From JAZDGL01 sp043806975 (GTDB lineage: Bacteria > Patescibacteriota > Minisyncoccia > CAYZDR01): a stretch of 6,550 nucleotides of DNA. Below are positions 1-4,801 of this stretch, in pieces. The position numbers were made by a program, and so were the translations under genes. Numbering within the stretch: position 1 is the stretch's first letter; each line of letters starts with the position of its first letter. Under the pieces are notes generated by a model. That model was not told the origin of the DNA, ran no database searches, and saw only the letters and a program-made list of their open reading frames with translations. The stretch covers positions 1 to 6,550 of the forward strand of contig JAZDGL010000015.1 in NCBI GenBank assembly GCA_043806975.1. Reading direction: 5' to 3'.

Positions 1-429
1 CGTCATTTATCAAGATCAATAGCCTTACAAAGCCTTTACGAGTGGGATTTTAAAGGTAAAGACACAAGCAAATTAGACGGAATGGTCCGTTATAATGTTT
101 GTGAGTTCGGTCCTGGAATGAGCGACGAGAAGTTTATTTTGAATTTAGTCCATGGCGCAATTGAGCATTTAGCGGAAATAGACAGCCTAATTGTGAAATG
201 CGCGCCAGAATGGCCGATTGATCAGATAACCATTGTTGATAGAAATGTTTTAAGGATAGGAATTTACGAGCTTCTTTTTAGCGATTATCAGCAGGTTCCT
301 CCGAAGGTGGCGATAAATGAGGCGATAGAGCTGGCAAAAACATTCGGCGGAGAATCTAGCGGACGATTTATTAACGGCGTTTTAGGCACGATATATCGGG
401 AAATGGGGGAGCCGGGGAAGGAACAATAG
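1..429 (+). CDS. nusB: NusB transcription antitermination factor, 5' end cut by window edge
   Basis: NusB is an all-helical RNA-binding protein. With NusE (S10) it binds boxA RNA and supports rRNA antitermination. The frame is open from base 1 and begins RHLSRSIALQSLYEWDF, the usual NusB first helix, so only about 3-4 codons are missing and the ATG at 82 is internal. Family hallmarks are WPIDQITIVDRNVLRIGIYELLF, which starts near visible residue 74, and VPPKVAINEAIELAKTFGGESSGRFINGVLG near the C-terminus (residues about 100-130). The visible part is 142 aa, about normal for the family. The stop is TAG at 427-429, and the last codons already belong to a heptamer repeat. It probably leads the nusB-rnc-smc group. 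The identification is firm; only the start is missing. Confidence 0.95.
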   Translation, partial: RHLSRSIALQSLYEWDFKGKDTSKLDGMVRYNVCEFGPGMSDEKFILNLVHGAIEHLAEIDSLIVKCAPEWPIDQITIVDRNVLRIGIYELLFSDYQQVPPKVAINEAIELAKTFGGESSGRFINGVLGTIYREMGEPGKEQ

Positions 430-465
430 TCAATTATCAATGAACAATGGACAATTAACAATTAA
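424..465 (+). repeat. degenerate 7-nt tandem repeat (CAATNNN, six units)
   Basis: CAAT recurs at 424, 431, 438, 445, 452 and 459, exactly every 7 nt. The units are CAATAGT, CAATTAT, CAATGAA, CAATGGA, CAATTAA and CAATTAA. The array starts inside the last sense codon of nusB, supplies its stop codon and fills most of the gap to the next gene. It resembles the short heptameric tandem repeats described in cyanobacteria and other genomes. Its function is unknown. The same motif in reverse complement (AATTG every 7 nt) occurs inside trmD at 5641-5661. Confidence 0.75.
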
Positions 466-474
466 AATAAAAAT

Positions 475-794
475 ATGAGTTTTTTAAAACCAACGAAGAA
501 AAAAGTTATTGTAGCTGTTGTTTTAGGAATTATCTTATTTATTTTATGGTAGGTATTTATATTTGGGAGCATATTCCAACTGGAGTTCCTGTGGATAGAT
601 CGTTATTCCAGAATATTATTTTAATATTTACATTGGGTCCTGTTAAATCATTAGAATTATTTCCAAAAACTTTAATAAAAATAAATTATTTTGAAGAAGT
701 TTTTGCATTTATTATTTTAGGAACTTATTATTATTTAATCACTTGTTTTATTTTTGCGATTTTTAGGGGTTTAAAAAATAGATTTAAAAAATAA
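475..794 (+). pseudogene. small membrane protein, apparently frameshifted
   Basis: An ATG at 475 opens a 25-codon frame, MSFLKPTKKK followed by a hydrophobic run (VIVAVVLGIILFILW), ending at TAG 550-552. The next frame (ATG at 546, 82 aa, stop 792-794) begins IYIWEHIPTGVP and carries two more hydrophobic stretches, near residues 24-40 and 52-74, with a basic tail (KNRFKK). Joined by one -1 shift near the T run at 542-545, the two pieces make a plausible protein of about 105 aa. It would have a basic N-terminus and three membrane segments, like many small uncharacterised inner-membrane proteins of candidate phyla bacteria. Alternatives are a sequencing error, or two overlapping genes sharing ATGGTAG. 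I see no canonical slippery heptamer. There is no clear ribosome binding site, and the function is unknown. Confidence 0.55.
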
Positions 795-808
795 AGGTTG
801 TGCTATCT

Positions 809-1492
809 ATGAAAGATATTCAAAATTTACAAAAAACAATCGGAATACAATTTAATAATGAAACGCTGCTTCAACAGGCGTTTGTTCATCGTTCTTACTT
901 GAATGAAAATTCTAGTTTTGAGCTGGAAAGCAACGAGCGGCTGGAATTTTTGGGCGATGCGGTTTTGGAGTTGGTTGTAACGGAGAATTTGTATAATAAT
1001 TTCAGCAATCCCGAGGGGGAATTGACAAATTGGAGGGCGGCGCTTGTAAAAGGGGTTAAGCTTGCGGAAATAGCGCAAGATTTAAATTTTGATAAATATC
1101 TGCTTTTAAGCAAGGGCGAAGCGCAGGGTTCGCAAAGGGCGCGCCAAAACATTCTGGCGGATTGTTTTGAGGCATTTATCGGGGCGCTATATTTAGATCA
1201 AGGCTATGAAGGGGCGAAAAAATTTATTTTAGAAAATCTTGTCCCTGATTTATCAAAAATTCTTAAAGAAAAAACTTATCGGGATGCGAAAAGCCAGTTT
1301 CAAGAGGCTATTCAGGATAAATTCAGCATAACTCCGGAATATAGGGTTTTAGAGGAAACTGGACCTGACCACGCAAAACATTTTGTGGTTGGGGCATATG
1401 TAAATAGCGAACTTTATGGAACGGGAGAGGGTAATTCCAAACAGGAAGCTCAGCAGGAAGCGGCGTCAGAGGGGCTGAAAAATCTCAAATAA
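809..1492 (+). CDS. rnc: ribonuclease III
   Basis: RNase III is a Mg2+-dependent endonuclease that cuts double-stranded RNA as a homodimer. It matures rRNA precursors and some mRNAs. Numbered from the ATG at 809, the catalytic domain contains the signature NERLEFLGD (42-50), with acidic residues E43, E46 and D50, and the second acidic pair D118 and E121 in ADCFEAFIGALYLDQGY. A linker leads to a double-stranded RNA-binding domain (about 158-227) beginning DAKSQFQEAIQ and ending in the GEGNSKQEAQQEAA helix. The length of 227 aa is normal. I chose ATG 809 because AAAGG at 793-797 lies 11 nt upstream. The in-frame GTG at 800 would add only three residues and sits 2 nt from that site. The gene begins just after the membrane-protein stop (792-794), suggesting co-transcription with nusB. 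Confidence 0.97.
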   Translation: MKDIQNLQKTIGIQFNNETLLQQAFVHRSYLNENSSFELESNERLEFLGDAVLELVVTENLYNNFSNPEGELTNWRAALVKGVKLAEIAQDLNFDKYLLLSKGEAQGSQRARQNILADCFEAFIGALYLDQGYEGAKKFILENLVPDLSKILKEKTYRDAKSQFQEAIQDKFSITPEYRVLEETGPDHAKHFVVGAYVNSELYGTGEGNSKQEAQQEAASEGLKNLK

Positions 1493-1514
1493 ATTGTTAA
1501 AGTTAAAATAAAAG

Positions 1515-3830
1515 ATGCTTCTTAAAAAGCTTGAAATCAATGGCTTTAAATCTTTTGCGAATAAAACAGAATTTTTTTTCGGTTCGGGAATAACGGCGAT
1601 TGTAGGTCCGAATGGATCGGGAAAATCTAATGTCGCGGATGCAATCAGGTGGGCACTGGGGGAGCAAAGCGCTAAAACTTTGCGCGGGAAGAAAAATGAA
1701 GATGTTATATTCGCGGGAGGAATCGGTAAATCGCAGATCGGAATGGCATCTGTTTTTTTGTGTTTTGATAATACTGATAGGAAGTTTCCTATTGAGTCGG
1801 ACGAAGTATCTGTTGCTAGAAAAGTTTTTAGAGATGGAACTGGGAATTATTTTTTAAATGAAAGCAAGGTTCGCTTATCTGATTTATCTCAATTTTTAGC
1901 AGAGTCAGGGATTGGCAAGGGCGATTCTGCCGTAGTGAGGCAAGGAATGGCGGATGCGATTTTGAACGCTTCGCCTTCTCAACGGCGCATTATTTTAGAG
2001 GAGTCGGCGGGGATTAAGCATTTGAGGATAAAGCGCGAGCAAAGCGAACGGAAGCTGGAAGCAACCCGCCAAAATATAGTTAGAATCCAAGATTTATTAA
2101 ATGAAATAGAGCCGCGGCTTAAAACTTTAAGAAAGCAGGCGGAAAAAATGCAAAAGCGCGAAGAAATTGAAGAAAATCTTAAAGATATCCAGAGGGTGTA
2201 TTATGGGACAAAGATCGCAAAATTAAGGGGTGAAAAGGAAAAGTTTAACCAGCAAAAAAATGTTTTTCAGGATCAGATAAAAGAAATTAAAAACAAAATT
2301 TTTGAGTTTGAGCATCAGTTGAAAAAAGAGTCTGAAAAAGAAAATCGCGAGCAAGGCAGGATAGGTGAAATTCAGAACGCGCTTAAAAAATATGCAGGCG
2401 AAAGAAGGAATTTAGATAAAGAGGTTGCTTTTTTGGAAGCCAAAAAGCAGTCGTTTAAAAATTATATTGAGGCGAAAAAGTGCGAGATTAAGCAGTTGCA
2501 GAATCCTCTTAAAAAGCAGGAAAGTTTGCCGAAAGAGATTATATTAAAAAGGCAGGAGGCGGAGGAGATTTTTGCGCTGGTTAAAAATAGCGGATTGGCG
2601 GATTTAGATATTTCTGAGTTGCCTAAAATAATTTGTAAAATCAAGGATTTTTTTGAGAGAATTTTGAAAAATGGAGCGGTTAAAGAAGAAAATAGCTTGT
2701 TTCAAAGCCGTGTGAAATTTTTAGAGGCGCAGATTGATAAGGAAGAGCTGGAATTGGCAAAAATTATTCAGGAAAGTGTAGAAAAAGAGGGCGGCTTGAG
2801 TAAGTTGGAAAAAGAAATTAGCGGCTTGGAGGCGGAATTTTCCACAATAGCTGAAAATGATCGCAAAAATAGGAAGAGATTTTTTGATCTTGAAGGGGAT
2901 ATTCGGAGCGAGAGATTTAAGCTAGATGAATTATCCAGGAAAGAAAATGGTTTTAATATAGAAGAAAGCAGAATTTTAATTCATTTGGAAGATTTGGAAA
3001 AAGAGGCGAAAAATGAATTGGGCGTCGTTGATTTTAGCGGCAGCAGCGGCGCGGAAAATTTAGATTTAAATCTTGGATATTTTTTGGATTTGGAGGGGAA
3101 AATCCGTCGGCTGAAATTTCAGCTTGAACAAATTGGGGGGATTGACGAGCTTACTTTGCAAGAGCATAAAGAGGCGGAAGATCGTTTTAGCTATCTTTCT
3201 AAAGAGGTGGAAGATTTAGCTAAAGCGCAAGAAGATTTATTGCAGTTAATCAAAAAATTAGCTCAGGATATGGAGAGCGGTTTCAATAATTCTTTTGAAA
3301 AAATAGCTCGTGATTTTGAAAAGTATTTTAAAATGATTTTTGAAGGAGGCGAGGCGGGGATTTCTTTTACGAAAATATCTAAAAAAGAAATTGCGGGAGA
3401 AGAAAGCGGCGATGAAAATGTTTTAGGTTCTGCGGATTGCGAATTGAACATCGGGCAAGAAGGAGAAAAAGAAAAATTGCGGGAAGTTGATGAATATGGC
3501 GTGGATATTTTTGCGCGGCCTGCTGGGAAAAAGGCAAGAAATTTATCAATGCTTTCAGGGGGAGAAAGAGCGCTTACTTCAATCGCGCTTTTGTTCGCGA
3601 TGATTTCTAGCAATCCTTTGCCTTTTTGCATATTGGACGAAGTTGATGCGGCTTTGGATGAGGCAAATTCGGCGCGAATAGGGAAGATTTTGGAAGAATT
3701 GTCTCAAAAAACCCAATTTATTGTAATAACCCATAATCGGGCAATAATGCGCCAAGCGAGCGCTTTGTATGGAGTAACAATGCAAAAAGACGGGGCGTCA
3801 AAGTTGTTGTCGGTAAAATTGGAGGGTTAA
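1515..3830 (+). CDS. smc: SMC chromosome condensation ATPase, short form without a recognisable hinge
   Basis: SMC proteins are ABC-type ATPases that dimerise, fold as long coiled coils and organise or segregate chromosomes with ScpA and ScpB (neither is in this window). The N-terminal head has Walker A GPNGSGKS at 31-38 and the SMC-specific run QGMADAILNASPSQRRIILEE near 143-163. The C-terminal head has the ABC signature LSGGER at 680-685, Walker B FCILDE at about 704-709, the D-loop ALDEAN and ITHNR (H-loop). Between them lie two charged coiled-coil arms (about 165-330 and 395-585). The protein has 771 residues, against roughly 1,150-1,200 for typical bacterial SMC. The middle (about 335-390) is too short for the usual globular hinge of about 150 residues, and no CXXC zinc hook is present. 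Residues 623-660 form an acidic insertion in the C-head. ATG 1515 gives the conserved start MLLKKLEINGFKSF. The gene lies 22 nt after rnc. Confidence 0.95.
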   Translation: MLLKKLEINGFKSFANKTEFFFGSGITAIVGPNGSGKSNVADAIRWALGEQSAKTLRGKKNEDVIFAGGIGKSQIGMASVFLCFDNTDRKFPIESDEVSVARKVFRDGTGNYFLNESKVRLSDLSQFLAESGIGKGDSAVVRQGMADAILNASPSQRRIILEESAGIKHLRIKREQSERKLEATRQNIVRIQDLLNEIEPRLKTLRKQAEKMQKREEIEENLKDIQRVYYGTKIAKLRGEKEKFNQQKNVFQDQIKEIKNKIFEFEHQLKKESEKENREQGRIGEIQNALKKYAGERRNLDKEVAFLEAKKQSFKNYIEAKKCEIKQLQNPLKKQESLPKEIILKRQEAEEIFALVKNSGLADLDISELPKIICKIKDFFERILKNGAVKEENSLFQSRVKFLEAQIDKEELELAKIIQESVEKEGGLSKLEKEISGLEAEFSTIAENDRKNRKRFFDLEGDIRSERFKLDELSRKENGFNIEESRILIHLEDLEKEAKNELGVVDFSGSSGAENLDLNLGYFLDLEGKIRRLKFQLEQIGGIDELTLQEHKEAEDRFSYLSKEVEDLAKAQEDLLQLIKKLAQDMESGFNNSFEKIARDFEKYFKMIFEGGEAGISFTKISKKEIAGEESGDENVLGSADCELNIGQEGEKEKLREVDEYGVDIFARPAGKKARNLSMLSGGERALTSIALLFAMISSNPLPFCILDEVDAALDEANSARIGKILEELSQKTQFIVITHNRAIMRQASALYGVTMQKDGASKLLSVKLEG

Positions 3831-3848
3831 AAGTTGAAAGTTTTAAGT

Positions 3849-3877
3849 AAAGGGATTTTTTAGATAAAATCTTTTTT
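3849..3877 (+). terminator. AT-rich hairpin with T tract after smc
   Basis: AAAGGGATTTT (3849-3859) can fold on AAAATCTTTTT (3866-3876) around a 6-nt loop, with two G-U pairs. The core GATTTT/AAAATC is perfect, and the right arm runs into six T residues (3872-3877). It sits 19 nt after the smc stop and upstream of a separate rpsP promoter, which fits an intrinsic terminator. The stem is weak in GC, so the confidence is moderate. Confidence 0.55.
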
Positions 3878-3914
3878 GGCTTACGGGCGGAAGCTTGCAG
3901 TTTAAATTTTTTTC

Positions 3915-3942
3915 TTGACTTTTCTTAATAATATGCTAACAT
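3915..3942 (+). promoter_or_regulatory. sigma70-type promoter for rpsP (extended -10)
   Basis: The -35 box is TTGACT (3915-3920). After a 16-nt spacer the -10 box is TAACAT (3937-3942), preceded by TG-N (3934-3936), an extended -10. The predicted start of transcription is about 3949, only a couple of bases before the preferred rpsP ATG at 3951, so the transcript would be almost leaderless. The khpA promoter has the same 16-nt spacer and TG-N layout, which supports this call. Confidence 0.6.
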
Positions 3943-3950
3943 AAATGCAT

Positions 3951-4247
3951 ATGTTAAAGATTAGGTTAACAAGAGTAGGAAAGCGCAACAGACCGCAGTT
4001 TAGAGTGGTTGTTGCGGAGCATACTTCACCGATTAGGGGGAAGTTTATTGAAGTGCTTGGCTCAAAAGATCCTTCCACAAAAACTATAATTTTAAATGAG
4101 GAAAGAATAAAATATTGGCTTGGCACAGGCGCTCAGACATCCGCGACAGTGCATAATTTGTTGATTGATAAGGGCGTGATTAAGGGCGAGAAGCTGAAAA
4201 GCTGGAGCAAAAAGGAAAAAACTGAGGAAGAAAAAGCCTCAAAATAA
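3951..4247 (+). CDS. rpsP: 30S ribosomal protein S16
   Basis: S16 is a small-subunit protein that binds 16S rRNA and is needed for 30S assembly. The N-terminus MLKIRLTRVGKRNRPQFRVV is the family signature. It is followed by SPIRGKFIEVLGSKDPSTK and the helix ERIKYWLGTGAQTSATVHNLL; the tail is lysine/glutamate-rich. At 98 aa it is slightly longer than the usual 80-90. I prefer ATG 3951 over the in-frame ATG 3945 (which would add MH) because family members start with M(V/L)KIRL. No Shine-Dalgarno sequence precedes either codon, and the predicted transcription start is about 3949. rimM, a common neighbour of rpsP, is not adjacent. Confidence 0.97.
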   Translation: MLKIRLTRVGKRNRPQFRVVVAEHTSPIRGKFIEVLGSKDPSTKTIILNEERIKYWLGTGAQTSATVHNLLIDKGVIKGEKLKSWSKKEKTEEEKASK

Positions 4248-4268
4248 ATCCAAAAGCAAACTACTTTT

Positions 4269-4334
4269 CCACAAATTGTTATTTGAGTTTAAATGAAATT
4301 CTGTTATAATATGTTTAGTAAAATGAATTTGTGG
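4269..4334. repeat. 9-bp inverted repeat bracketing the khpA promoter
   Basis: CCACAAATT (4269-4277) and AATTTGTGG (4326-4334) are perfect reverse complements. They flank the -35 and -10 boxes, one just upstream and one just after the predicted transcription start. They could be two half-sites for a looping repressor or chance. No protein is known to bind here, and only one copy is visible. Confidence 0.4.
4283..4310 (+). promoter_or_regulatory. sigma70-type promoter for khpA (extended -10)
   Basis: The -35 box is TTGAGT (4283-4288). After a 16-nt spacer the -10 box is a perfect TATAAT (4305-4310), preceded by TG-N (4302-4304). Transcription would start near 4317, leaving a leader of about 70 nt before khpA. 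The leader can form a modest hairpin between GTGGTAG (4331-4337) and CTACTGC (about 4348-4354) with two wobble pairs. The promoter is flanked by a 9-bp inverted repeat. Confidence 0.75.
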
Positions 4335-4387
4335 TAGCAAGGTCGAACTACTGCTGATAATTAGTGAAAACTTAGAATAGAAAAAAT

Positions 4388-4699
4388 ATGGCTGAAAAAG
4401 AAAAAGATCTAGCTTTTGTAGAATTCGTTATCAAGGCCATTGTTGATAATCCTGATCAAGTTCAACTTGATAGGAGAGTTGACGAAATGGGGGTCCTTAT
4501 CACACTTAGAGTTTCTAAGGACGATATGGGCAAGATTATTGGAAAAGAAGGCCAGACAGCGAAAAGCATCAGAACTCTTTTAAGAGTTATTGGCGCGAAA
4601 AACAATGCCAGAGTTAATCTCAAAATTGACGAGCCAGAAGGCGGATCAAGAAGCGAGAGACCTAGTGTTGATAAAGTTGTTGGCGATCTTGACCTCTAA
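4388..4699 (+). CDS. khpA: KH-domain RNA-binding protein (KhpA/YlqC family)
   Basis: KhpA proteins are single-KH-domain RNA binders. In Gram-positive bacteria they pair with KhpB (Jag/EloR) and influence cell elongation and small-RNA biology. The protein (103 aa) has LAFVEFVIKAIVDNPDQV at the N-terminus and then the KH core, with the GXXG loop G52-K53-E54-G55 in MGKIIGKEGQTAKSIRTLLR. A beta strand ARVNLKIDEP follows, and the tail is a disordered, charged extension of about 20 residues. The family is usually about 75-85 aa, so both ends are slightly long. It lies between rpsP and trmD, as in many bacteria, but has its own promoter and a strong terminator, so it is probably a single-gene unit. 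No Shine-Dalgarno site is visible before ATG 4388. Confidence 0.92.
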   Translation: MAEKEKDLAFVEFVIKAIVDNPDQVQLDRRVDEMGVLITLRVSKDDMGKIIGKEGQTAKSIRTLLRVIGAKNNARVNLKIDEPEGGSRSERPSVDKVVGDLDL

Positions 4700-4739
4700 A
4701 CCGAGTTCAATCTTGCTAAACTAAAATTGTCAAATATTG

Positions 4740-4773
4740 AAAACCGCGTTATCATTTAGATAGCGCGGTTTTT
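4740..4773 (+). terminator. strong intrinsic terminator after khpA
   Basis: AAACCGCGTTATC (4741-4753) pairs with GATAGCGCGGTTT (4759-4771) around the loop ATTTA. This gives a 13-bp stem with one G-U pair (14 bp with A4740), ending in a run of five T (4769-4773). It is the best terminator in the window and separates khpA from trmD. Confidence 0.94.
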
Positions 4774-4801
4774 GTAATAGTTAGTTTCTAATTTTATTCT
4801 T

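Noticed and set aside
541..552. Programmed -1 frameshift site in the membrane-protein gene
   Set aside because: T TTA TGG does not allow proper re-pairing in the new frame, and no stimulatory structure is apparent.
3263..3785. Reverse-strand reading frames opposite smc
   Set aside because: They mirror the conserved SMC coding sequence and have no recognisable motifs or start signals.
4252..4268. Terminator after rpsP (AAAAG/CTTTT)
   Set aside because: The stem has only five mostly A-T pairs with a 7-nt loop, too weak to support.
4265..4273. DnaA box / replication origin
   Set aside because: One relaxed match (TTTTCCACA) is expected about once in a few windows of this size by chance, and there is no cluster.
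4323..4337. Four-codon upstream ORF (MNLW) in the khpA leader
   Set aside because: Too short to distinguish from chance, with no ribosome binding site.
4772..4800. Promoter for trmD (TTGTAA, 17 nt, TATTCT)
   Set aside because: Both boxes match only four of six bases, the -35 overlaps the terminator T run, and the start of transcription would fall inside the gene.
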